NCBI RefSeq assembly: GCF_042648505.1 | Contig: NZ_JBHRXK010000006.1 | Location: 62,001 to 126,000 of the forward strand | Source: Lysobacter_L cavernae | GTDB lineage: Bacteria > Pseudomonadota > Gammaproteobacteria > Xanthomonadales > Xanthomonadaceae | Direction: 5' to 3' | DNA: 64,000 nucleotides | In this document: positions 56,523-64,000 of the stretch, piece after piece | How the letters are laid out: the number at the start of each line of letters is the position of its first letter | Numbering within the stretch: the stretch's first letter is position 1 | The notes under the pieces: generated by a model | Databases searched by the model: none | What the model saw: the letters and a program-made list of their open reading frames with translations, nothing else | Told to the model about the DNA's origin: nothing | Translations under genes and position numbers: made by a program

Positions 56523-57788
56523 TCAGGCCGGCTCGGTCGCCGCAGCCGCCGCGCTGGTCTGTGGCGTGCGCGCATAGCGCCAGGCGATCAACACCGCGAC
56601 GACGAGCAGCAGCGAGGCGATCAGGAACGGCGCGCCCGGCAGGCGCACCGGCGCGCGCGTGTCGATGAAGTAACCGAAGCTGCCGGCGAAGACCGCCGGG
56701 CCGATGATGCCGGCCAGGCTGACCAGGCTCATCAGCGCGCCCTGGATGCGGCCCTGCACCTCCGGCCCGACCTGGCGCGTGATCAGCGCCTGCGTCGACG
56801 GTGCCGCCAGGCCCCACACGGCCGAGATCGGCAAGCCGACCAGGAACATCCAGCCGACCTCGGCGAAGCCATAGATCGCGAAACCCACCGCGCCGCAGCC
56901 CAGCCCGAGGATCAGCGCGCGGCGTTCGCCCAGCCAGTGCACCGCCTTGCCGACCAGGCCGGCCTGCACGATCACGCTGAACACGCCGACCAGGGCGAGC
57001 ACGTAGCTGACCTCGCGCGGGCCCCAGTGGTACTGGTAGTCGGCGAACAGCACGAACACGCTCGGGTAGACGTAATGCGCCAGGTTGGCGATGAACACCA
57101 CCGCTGCCAGGCCAAACACCTGCGGGTAGCGCTTGAGCAGCACCAATGAACCCAGCGGATTGGCATGCGACCAGTCGAAGCGCGCGCTGCGTTTTTCCTT
57201 CGGCAGCGATTCGGGCAACACGAACCAGCCGTAGCAGAAATTGACGATGGCCAGGCCGGCGGCAAACCAGAACGGCAGGCGCAGGTCGATCTCGCCCAGT
57301 TGCCCGCCGATCAGCGGGCCGACGATGAAGCCGACGCCGAAGGCGGCGCCGAGCAGGCCGTAGCTCTTGGCGCGCTGGTCGGCCGGGATGACGTCGGCGA
57401 CGTAGGCATTGGCGGTGGTGAAACTGGCCGAGGTGATGCCGGAAATGATGCGGCCCACCAGCAGCCAGGCCAGCGACGGCGCCAGCGCCATGAACACGAA
57501 GTCCAGGCCCAGGCCCAGGCACGACAGCAGGATCACCGGGCGCCGGCCGAAGCGGTCCGACAGCGCCCCCTGGATCGGCGCGGTCACGAACTGGATCGCC
57601 GCAAACAGGAAACCGAACGCCGCCACCCAGTACGCCGCGTGCGCGGTGTCGCCGCCGGCGAACTGTTCGATCAGGTGCGGCAGCACCGGAATGATCAGTC
57701 CGAACGCGAGGACGTCGATCAGGATGGTGACGAAGATGAAAGCGAGCGCGGCACGGCGAACGCCCGGCTTGGCGGCATGGTCGGACAC
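56523..57788 (-). CDS. MFS transporter of the TCR/Tet (DHA1) type
   Basis: A 421-residue major-facilitator transporter with 12 predicted membrane segments. Segment 1 is F-V-T-I-L-I-D-V-L-A-F-G-L-I-I-P-V-L-P. Motif A of the Tet/Bcr branch is G-A-L-S-D-R-F-G-R-R-P-V (about 73-84), and a second half-copy has G-x-x-x-x-x-L-G-E-R-R-A. This branch exports tetracycline-like drugs or sugars by proton antiport; the true substrate is unknown. Start is GTG 57788 or TTG 57797; neither has a clear ribosome site. The only co-oriented neighbour is a tiny lipoprotein gene. Confidence 0.85.
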   Translation of the reverse strand: MSDHAAKPGVRRAALAFIFVTILIDVLAFGLIIPVLPHLIEQFAGGDTAHAAYWVAAFGFLFAAIQFVTAPIQGALSDRFGRRPVILLSCLGLGLDFVFMALAPSLAWLLVGRIISGITSASFTTANAYVADVIPADQRAKSYGLLGAAFGVGFIVGPLIGGQLGEIDLRLPFWFAAGLAIVNFCYGWFVLPESLPKEKRSARFDWSHANPLGSLVLLKRYPQVFGLAAVVFIANLAHYVYPSVFVLFADYQYHWGPREVSYVLALVGVFSVIVQAGLVGKAVHWLGERRALILGLGCGAVGFAIYGFAEVGWMFLVGLPISAVWGLAAPSTQALITRQVGPEVQGRIQGALMSLVSLAGIIGPAVFAGSFGYFIDTRAPVRLPGAPFLIASLLLVVAVLIAWRYARTPQTSAAAAATEPA

Positions 57789-58276
57789 GGGCGGCAAGGC
57801 TCGAATGCGCGGAAACGGGCGCGCAGTCTAGCGCGTCGACGTGGGCCGCCCACCGGCGCCGTCGGGCGGGCTTCGTCCTCGCGCTGCATGCCGGTGTGAC
57901 GGCGCGGCGCACGCACGTTCAATGACAGTGCGTTCACGACGCCGCATCCCGTGACCTCTTGGCCCTGCGGCGTGTCCATTGGCTGGCGCCGCGAGACTCA
58001 TCGCGCAAGCGCTATCGCGATGGTTTCACGCGTTACTAAATCGCCGCGCTGGCACGCGCTTTTGCCTACGTCGATCAAATACTTAGACGTGTCTGCGGAT
58101 GAATGCGCGGGTACCGGGGCGGGCAAATTGCCGCATCGCACAATTTGTGATTTAGTCGGGAAACACAGGTGGTGAAGCAGGCCGGACCGCGCAAGCGAAC
58201 CGTGCTGGCGCGTCCGCGCTCGCCGGCTGTGTCCGCCAGGTTTCGTTGTCCACGATATCCCCGCTTCGGAGTCACG
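57789..58276. promoter_or_regulatory. Divergent region upstream of gltB with inverted repeat
   Basis: A 488-nt gap between the MFS start and gltB. Near 58066-58157 it falls in GC content and carries CAAATTG (58124-58130) and CAATTTG (58141-58147) as an inverted repeat with a 10-nt spacer, about 130 nt before gltB. That is a possible regulator site or promoter-proximal element for nitrogen control. No ORF is supported; GGAGTCACG before 58277 is the gltB ribosome site. Confidence 0.55.
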
Positions 58277-61200
58277 ATGGATCAGCAGCACCGCACCGGT
58301 CCCACCGGTTTGTACGACGCCCGTGACGAACGGGACGCCTGCGGCTTCGGCCTGATCGCGCAGCTCGACGACAAACCGAGCCGTGCCCTGGTCGATCGCG
58401 CGATCGAGGCGCTGGTGCGGATGACCCACCGCGGCGGCATCGCCGCCGACGGCCTGTCCGGCGACGGCTGCGGCCTGCTGATCCGCCAGCCCGATGCGTT
58501 CCTGCGCACGCTGGCGCGCGAGGCCGGCATCGCCCTGGGCTCGCACTACGCCGCCGGCCTGGTGTTCCTGCCGCACGACGAGGCCGCCGCCGCGCACGCG
58601 CGGGCGACGTTGACGCAGGTGCTCGAGCACGAGCGCATCGCCGTCGCCGGCTGGCGCACGGTGCCGGTCGACATCAGCGCCTGCGGCGAACTGGCCAAGC
58701 GCACGATGCCGCGCATCGAGCAGGTGTTCGTCGTGCCGACGTTCGCGTTCGATGCGGCGACGTTCCAGCGCTCGCTGTTCCTCGCCCGTCGCCGCGCCGA
58801 GCAGCAGTTGCACGACTCGCCCGACTTCTACGTGGTCAGCCTGTCGGCGGCGAGCATCGGCTACAAGGGCATGGTGCTGCCCGAGCGCCTGCCGCAGCTG
58901 TACCCGGACCTGCAGCGCGCCGAACTGGCCGCCAGCGCGGTGGTGTTCCACCAGCGCTTCTCCACCAACACCACGCCGCGCTGGCCGCTGGCGCAGCCGT
59001 TCCGGCTGCTCGCCCACAACGGCGAGATCAACACCATCGCCGGCAACCGCGCCTGGGCGCAGGCACGCGCGCACGTCTGGCGCACGCCGGCGCTGGACCT
59101 GCGCGAGTTCGACCCGGTGATCACCACCCATGGTTCGGATTCGCAGTCGCTCGACAACATGCTCGAACTGCTGCAAGCCGGCGGCATGGACCTGCTCAAG
59201 GCGATGCGCATCCTGATCCCGCCGGCGACGCAATCACTGGAATACAAGGACGCCGACCTCGCCGCGTTCTACGAGTACTACGCGCTCAACACCGAGCCGT
59301 GGGACGGCCCGGCCGGGATAGTGACAGTCGACGGCCGCTACGCCGCCTGCACGCTCGACCGCAACGGCCTGCGCCCGGCGCGCTGGCTGCGTACGCGCGA
59401 CCGTCATTTCCTGATCGCCTCCGAGGCCGGCGTGTGGGAGCTGCCCGCCAGCGAGATCGACGCCAAGGGCAAGCTCGGCCCCGGCGAGATGATCGCCGCC
59501 GACCTGTACTCGGGCGAGCTGCTCGACAGTGACGCGATCGACCGCATCAACCGCGCGCGTGCGCCGTACAAGCGCTGGCTGCAGCAGGGCATGACCTACC
59601 TGCAGACCGAGCTGATCGATCCGGCGCTGGCCGCCGAACCGTTCGACAGCGAGACGCTGGCGCGCTTCCAGAAACTGTTCCAGCTGACCCGCGAGGAGCG
59701 CGAGCAGGTGCTGCGCCCGCTCGCCGAGACCGAACAGGAAGGCATCGGCTCGATGGGTGACGACGTGCCGATGGCGGTGCTGAGCCAGCAGGTGCGGCCG
59801 CTGTACGACGGCTTCCGCCAGGCCTTCGCGCAGGTGACCAACCCGCCGATCGATCCGTTGCGCGAGGACTGCGTGATGTCGCTTGCGGTGCAGCTCGGCC
59901 GCGAGGGCAACGTCTTCGTCGACGGGCCGGACAACGTCCACCACGTGCACCTGAACTCGCCGCTGCTGTCGCAGCGCAAGCTTCGCCAGTTGCTGGCGAT
60001 GGCGCCGTTCGAGGATGCGAACGCGCTGATCCACCTGTACTACACACCCGAGGAAGGTCTGAAAGCCGCGCTCGAGCGCATCTGCGTCGAGGCCGAAGCC
60101 GCCGCGCGCACCGGCAAGGTGCTGCTGGTGCTCAGCGACCGTTATCCCGAGCGCGACCGGCTGATGGCGCACGCGCTGCTCGCCACCGGCGCGGTGCACC
60201 AGCACCTGGTGCGCACCGGCCTGCGCTGCGAGGTCAACCTGATCGTCGAGACCGGCACCGCGCGCGACCCACACCACTTCGCCTGCCTGGTCGGCCTCGG
60301 CGCGACCGCGGTGTATCCATACCTGGCGTACCAGACGCTGCACGACCTGGGTGTGCGCGGCATCCTCAAGACCAAGCACGGCGAGGTCGCGCAGATCGGC
60401 CGCAGCTACCGCCGCGGCATCAAGAAGGGCCTGCTGAAGATCATCTCGAAAATGGGCATCAGTACCATCGGCAGCTACCGCGGCGCGCAGTTGTTCGAGA
60501 TCGTCGGCCTCGACCGCGAGGTCGTCGAACTGTGCTTCACCGGCACGCCGTCGCGCATCGGCGGCGCCGGTTTCGCCGAGCTGCAGGCCGACGACGCCCG
60601 CCTCGCCGCGCACGCCTGGGACGCCTACGCGCTGCCGGAGATCGGCGGCCTGCTCAAGTACACGCCCGGCGGCGAATACCACCTGTTCAATCCCGACGTG
60701 GTCACGCGCCTGCAGCGCGCGGTCGGCAGCGGCGACTGGGCCGATTGGCAGCACTACGCCGAAGCGGTCAACGAACGCCCGACCGCGGCGCTGCGTGACC
60801 TGCTCGACCTCGACATGAGTGTCGTGACGCCGATTGCGCTGGACGAAGTCGAACCGGTCGAAGCGATCGTGCGCTGCTTCGACTCGGCGGCGATGAGCCT
60901 GGGCGCGTTGTCGCCGGAAGCACACGAGGCGCTCGCCATCGCTATGAACCGCCTCGGCGGCCGCAGCAACTCCGGCGAAGGCGGCGAAGACCCGGTGCGC
61001 TACGGCACCGACAAGGTCAGCAAGATCAAGCAAATTGCATCCGGCCGCTTCGGCGTCACCCCCGAGTACCTGGTCAACGCCGAGGTGCTGCAGATCAAGG
61101 TCGCGCAGGGTGCCAAGCCCGGCGAAGGCGGCCAGCTGCCAGGCCACAAGGTCAACGAACTGATCGCGCGGCTGCGCTACGCGATGCCCGGCATCGGCCT

Positions 61201-62743
61201 GATCTCGCCGCCGCCGCACCACGACATCTACTCGATCGAGGACCTGGCGCAGCTGATCTTCGACCTCAAGCAGGTCAACCCGCAGGCGCTGGTGTCGGTG
61301 AAGCTGGTCAGCCACGCCGGCGTCGGCACCATTGCCACCGGCGTCGCCAAGGCCGGCGCCGACCTGATCACGATCTCCGGCCACGACGGCGGCACCGGCG
61401 CCAGCCCGCTGTCGTCGATCCGCTACGCCGGCACGCCGTGGGAGCTGGGCCTGTCGGAGGCGCGCCAGGCGCTGCTCGCCAACGACCTGCGCGAGCGCGT
61501 GATCCTGCAGACCGACGGTGGCCTCAAGAGCGGCCTCGACGTGATCAAGGCGGCGCTGCTCGGCGCCGAGAGCTTCGGCTTCGGCACCGCGCCGATGATC
61601 GCCCTGGGCTGCAAGTACCTGCGCATCTGCCACCTCAACAACTGCGCCACCGGCGTGGCGACGCAGGACGACGGCCTGCGCCGCGACCACTTCACCGGCC
61701 TGCCCGAGCGCGTCGAGAACTTCTTCCGCATGCTCGCCGAAGAAGTGCGGCAGTGGTTGGCAAAACTGGGCGCGCGCACGCTCGGCGAGCTGGTCGGCCG
61801 CACCGATCTGCTGCTGCAGTACGACGGCGATGGCGCGCGCCAGCAGAAGCTCGACCTGGCGCCGTTGCTGGCGCGCAGCGGCCTCGGCGACGGCGGCCAC
61901 TGCGGCGTGCCGCAGCCGGCGGCGGCGGTCACCGGCCTGGCCGCGCAGCTCGATGCCGAGTTGGCGCAGGCCATCGCCGACAAGCGCGGCGGTGACTACC
62001 GCTACGCCATCCGCAACACCGACCGCAGCATCGGCGCGCGCCTGTCCGGCCGCGTCGCCCGCCTGCACGGTGATCGCGGCATGAGCGACGCGCCGCTGAC
62101 GCTGCGCTTCGACGGCACCGCCGGGCAGAGCTTCGGCGCGTTCAACGCCGGCGGCCTCCACTACGAACTGGTCGGCGAGGCCAACGACTACGTCGGCAAG
62201 GGCATGGCCGGCGGCCGCATCGTGATCCGCCCGCCGCAGGGCGCGCGCTATGTCGCGAACGAGACGCCGATCCTCGGCAACACCTGCCTGTACGGCGCCA
62301 CCGGCGGCGAGCTGTACGCCGCCGGCCGCGCCGGCGAACGCTTCGGCGTGCGCAACTCCGGCGCCACCGCGGTGGTCGAGGGCGCCGGCGACCATTGCTG
62401 CGAGTACATGACCGGCGGCGTCGTGGCCGTGCTCGGCCGCACCGGCCTGAACTTCGGCGCCGGCTTCACCGGCGGCATGGCCTACGTGCTCGACACCGAA
62501 CGCGATTTCGTCGACCGCTACAACCACGAGCTGATCGACATCCTGCGCATCGCCCCGGACGGCTTCGAGCACCACCGCTCGCACCTGCGCGAGCTGCTGG
62601 AGGCGCACGTGCAGTTGACCGGCAGCGCATGGGCGCGGGGCATCCTCGACGAGATGCGCGATTACCTGGGCAAGTTCTGGCTGGTCAAACCCAAGGCGGC
62701 GAGTCTGGAGTCGCTGGCGGAGAACCTGAGGAGAGCGGCGTGA
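58277..62743 (+). CDS. gltB: Glutamate synthase (NADPH) large subunit
   Basis: A 1488-residue GltB, which hydrolyses glutamine and passes ammonia to 2-oxoglutarate to make glutamate. A 21-residue propeptide precedes the catalytic Cys22 (E-R-D-A-C-G-F-G-L), N-terminal nucleophile of the amidotransferase domain. The FMN/synthase domain has S-G-E-G-G-E-D, G-A-K-P-G-E-G-G-Q-L-P-G-H-K-V and S-G-H-D-G-G-T-G-A-S-P. The 3Fe-4S loop is C-K-Y-L-R-I-C-H-L-N-N-C-A-T-G, followed by the GXGXG beta-helix domain at the C-terminus. ATG 58277 after GGAGTCACG is chosen. gltD follows after 141 nt. Confidence 0.97.
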   Translation: MDQQHRTGPTGLYDARDERDACGFGLIAQLDDKPSRALVDRAIEALVRMTHRGGIAADGLSGDGCGLLIRQPDAFLRTLAREAGIALGSHYAAGLVFLPHDEAAAAHARATLTQVLEHERIAVAGWRTVPVDISACGELAKRTMPRIEQVFVVPTFAFDAATFQRSLFLARRRAEQQLHDSPDFYVVSLSAASIGYKGMVLPERLPQLYPDLQRAELAASAVVFHQRFSTNTTPRWPLAQPFRLLAHNGEINTIAGNRAWAQARAHVWRTPALDLREFDPVITTHGSDSQSLDNMLELLQAGGMDLLKAMRILIPPATQSLEYKDADLAAFYEYYALNTEPWDGPAGIVTVDGRYAACTLDRNGLRPARWLRTRDRHFLIASEAGVWELPASEIDAKGKLGPGEMIAADLYSGELLDSDAIDRINRARAPYKRWLQQGMTYLQTELIDPALAAEPFDSETLARFQKLFQLTREEREQVLRPLAETEQEGIGSMGDDVPMAVLSQQVRPLYDGFRQAFAQVTNPPIDPLREDCVMSLAVQLGREGNVFVDGPDNVHHVHLNSPLLSQRKLRQLLAMAPFEDANALIHLYYTPEEGLKAALERICVEAEAAARTGKVLLVLSDRYPERDRLMAHALLATGAVHQHLVRTGLRCEVNLIVETGTARDPHHFACLVGLGATAVYPYLAYQTLHDLGVRGILKTKHGEVAQIGRSYRRGIKKGLLKIISKMGISTIGSYRGAQLFEIVGLDREVVELCFTGTPSRIGGAGFAELQADDARLAAHAWDAYALPEIGGLLKYTPGGEYHLFNPDVVTRLQRAVGSGDWADWQHYAEAVNERPTAALRDLLDLDMSVVTPIALDEVEPVEAIVRCFDSAAMSLGALSPEAHEALAIAMNRLGGRSNSGEGGEDPVRYGTDKVSKIKQIASGRFGVTPEYLVNAEVLQIKVAQGAKPGEGGQLPGHKVNELIARLRYAMPGIGLISPPPHHDIYSIEDLAQLIFDLKQVNPQALVSVKLVSHAGVGTIATGVAKAGADLITISGHDGGTGASPLSSIRYAGTPWELGLSEARQALLANDLRERVILQTDGGLKSGLDVIKAALLGAESFGFGTAPMIALGCKYLRICHLNNCATGVATQDDGLRRDHFTGLPERVENFFRMLAEEVRQWLAKLGARTLGELVGRTDLLLQYDGDGARQQKLDLAPLLARSGLGDGGHCGVPQPAAAVTGLAAQLDAELAQAIADKRGGDYRYAIRNTDRSIGARLSGRVARLHGDRGMSDAPLTLRFDGTAGQSFGAFNAGGLHYELVGEANDYVGKGMAGGRIVIRPPQGARYVANETPILGNTCLYGATGGELYAAGRAGERFGVRNSGATAVVEGAGDHCCEYMTGGVVAVLGRTGLNFGAGFTGGMAYVLDTERDFVDRYNHELIDILRIAPDGFEHHRSHLRELLEAHVQLTGSAWARGILDEMRDYLGKFWLVKPKAASLESLAENLRRAA

Positions 62744-62772
62744 TGTCCGTGCTTCGCACGAACACCACCCCA

Positions 62773-62853
62773 AAGTTTGCTATGCAAACTTCGGGCCCCG
62801 CTATGTGTATCCAATCCCTGCCCCTTCGGGGCGCCCCCTTACTAAGGGGGCTT
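62773..62853. repeat. Hairpin cluster in the gltB-gltD gap
   Basis: Three stems in the 141-nt gap: AAGTTTGC-TAT-GCAAACTT (62773-62791), CCCC-TTC-GGGG (62821-62831) and GCCCCCTT-ACT-AAGGGGGC (62833-62851) with CTTTCC after it. The third has terminator-like character (short T-run), which could reduce read-through into gltD. Confidence 0.7.
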
Positions 62854-62884
62854 TCCTCCAGCGAAGGCAACGCCAGGTGAAAGC

Positions 62885-64000
62885 GTGAGCAAGATGGACA
62901 GCAACAAGCCCGTATTCGCGTTTCGCGACACGCCCCGGCAGATGCCGGCGCGCATTCCGCTGGAGTTGCGCCAGGGCGGCGACTGGGGCGAGCTGTACGG
63001 CCGCTTCGGCGAGGCCGAGGCCAAGCACCAGTCCGGCCGCTGCCTGGACTGCGGCAACCCGTACTGCGCCTGGAAGTGCCCGCTGCACAACTACATCCCG
63101 CGCTGGCTGGAGTTGGCGCGCGAGGGCCGCGTGCACGAGGCCGCGGCGCTCGCCCACGAGACCAACCCACTGCCGGAGGTATGCGGCCGCGTCTGCCCGC
63201 AGGACCGCTTGTGCGAAGGCAGCTGCACGCTCAACGACGGCTTCGGCGCGGTCACCATCGGCGCGGTCGAGAAGTACATCGTCGACCGCGCGCTGAGTGA
63301 GGGCTGGCGCCCGGACCTGTCGCGCGTGGCCGCGACCGGCAAGCGCGTGGCGGTGATCGGCGCCGGCCCGGCCGGGCTGTCGTGCGCGGACCGCCTCGCC
63401 CGAGCCGGCATCGAGGCGACGGTGTTCGACCGCTACGAGCAGATCGGCGGCCTGCTGCACTTCGGCATCCCCAGCTTCAAGCTGGAGAAGTCGGTGCTGG
63501 CGACGCGCCGCGAGGTATTGGAAGGCATGGGCGTGCAGTTCCGCCTCGGCGTCGAGATCGGCCGCGACGTGTCGCTGGACGCGCTGCTGGTCGAGTTCGA
63601 CGCGGTGTTCCTCGGCCTCGGCAGTTACCGCTACACCGACGGCGGCCTGCCCGGGCAGGACCTCAAGCACGTGCTGCCGGCGCTGCCGTTCCTGGTGCAC
63701 AACGGCCGCCTGGTGCACGGCGACGACGCAGCGCACGCCAAGCCGATCGCCGGCTGGGAAGACCACATCGCCCTGCCCGACCTGCGCGGCAAGCGCGTGG
63801 TCGTGCTCGGCGGCGGCGACACCGGCATGGACTGCGTGCGCAGCGCGGTGCGGCTGGGCGCGGCGCGGGTGACCTGCGCCTACCGCCGCGACGAGGCCAA
63901 CATGCCCGGCTCGGTGCGCGAGGTCGCCAACGCGCGCGAGGAAGGCGTGCAGTTTTTGTTCAACCGCCAGCCGCTGGAGCTGATCGGCGACGAGGCCGTC
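62885..64000 (+). CDS. gltD: Glutamate synthase small subunit, 3' end cut by window edge
   Basis: 372 codons are visible of an expected ~470-490. GltD delivers electrons from NADPH through FAD and 4Fe-4S clusters to GltB. It has the two Cys clusters C-L-D-C-G-N-P-Y-C-A-W-K-C-P and C-G-R-V-C-P-Q-D-R-L-C-E-G-S-C, then the FAD motif V-A-V-I-G-A-G-P-A-G-L-S at about 156-167 and the NADPH motif V-V-V-L-G-G-G-D-T-G-M-D at about 305-316. GTG 62885 (AGGTGAAAGC in front) is chosen over ATG 62894. Confidence 0.96.
   Translation, partial: MSKMDSNKPVFAFRDTPRQMPARIPLELRQGGDWGELYGRFGEAEAKHQSGRCLDCGNPYCAWKCPLHNYIPRWLELAREGRVHEAAALAHETNPLPEVCGRVCPQDRLCEGSCTLNDGFGAVTIGAVEKYIVDRALSEGWRPDLSRVAATGKRVAVIGAGPAGLSCADRLARAGIEATVFDRYEQIGGLLHFGIPSFKLEKSVLATRREVLEGMGVQFRLGVEIGRDVSLDALLVEFDAVFLGLGSYRYTDGGLPGQDLKHVLPALPFLVHNGRLVHGDDAAHAKPIAGWEDHIALPDLRGKRVVVLGGGDTGMDCVRSAVRLGAARVTCAYRRDEANMPGSVREVANAREEGVQFLFNRQPLELIGDEAV

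Noticed and set aside
59234..62773. 1179-codon minus-strand open frame
   Set aside because: Antisense to gltB; no motif, no start signal.

Overview
The window is one contiguous piece of a GC-rich (roughly 70%) bacterial chromosome. Gene content and dispersed repeats point to a gammaproteobacterium of the Xanthomonadaceae type (Lysobacter/Luteimonas/Xanthomonas-like). The indications are a GlcNAc regulon with a TonB receptor plus LacI- and GntR-type regulators, a complete Entner-Doudoroff set, a fused indolepyruvate ferredoxin oxidoreductase, many TTG/GTG starts, and palindromic repeats of the CGTCATTCCCGCG family in intergenic gaps. The assignment is inference; no rRNA or tRNA gene was seen to anchor it.

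Layout. 1-9.8 kb: housekeeping and envelope genes (TPR protein, YheT-like hydrolase, PlsC-like acyltransferase, hotdog thioesterase, a translationally coupled sixA-yceI-phospholipase D unit, an orphan ParA, a YgjP-like metalloprotease, DUF2058). Among them is a small transcription unit encoding two paralogous ~61-64 aa peptides followed by a strong terminator. 9.9-12.5 kb: gamma-glutamyltransferase and a secreted TPR protein. 12.5-32.2 kb: a sugar-catabolic block. It holds a GH20 hexosaminidase lipoprotein, TonB receptor, Glk-type kinase, FucP/NagP-type permease, LacI regulator, eda, edd, pgl, zwf, a GntR regulator, an SIS-domain GlcN6P deaminase and nagA. A QEGLA/DUF1704 metallopeptidase-like gene sits inside it. 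Together the set would take chitin-derived GlcNAc across the outer and inner membranes, phosphorylate it, deacetylate and deaminate it to fructose-6-P, and (through isomerisation outside the window) feed the Entner-Doudoroff route. Candidate operators for both regulators are visible, and TGGTAT repeats also lie in front of zwf, which suggests one repressor links amino-sugar and glucose-6-P catabolism.

32.5-39.3 kb: fused indolepyruvate oxidoreductase, an M61 PDZ peptidase, a 69 aa conserved small protein and a DUF938 methyltransferase. 39.5-52.2 kb: a nine-gene same-strand cluster, tldD-like(Tat) / tldE-like / tldD-like(Tat) / DUF4159 / MoxR AAA+ / DUF58 / BatA-like / large membrane protein / membrane protein with an amidotransferase-like lumenal part, mostly with ATGA overlaps. 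It looks like a dedicated envelope protease-chaperone machine and is the strongest candidate for a poorly described system. 52.3-54 kb: an I78-type inhibitor lipoprotein, a membrane-anchored barnase-like RNase overlapping its barstar, and a Cys-rich mini-protein. 54.3-56.2 kb: a secreted amidase with a degenerate transglycosylase-like domain. 56.2-57.8 kb: a small lipoprotein and an MFS drug-type exporter. 58.3-64 kb: gltB and the start of gltD.

Intergenic space is rich in palindromic repeats: REP-like pairs, an 82-bp MITE-like element with 15-bp terminal inverted repeats, and two ~260-290 bp composite copies in opposite orientation that bracket pgl-zwf-nagQ. No CRISPR array, prophage, transposase or RNA gene was recognised.
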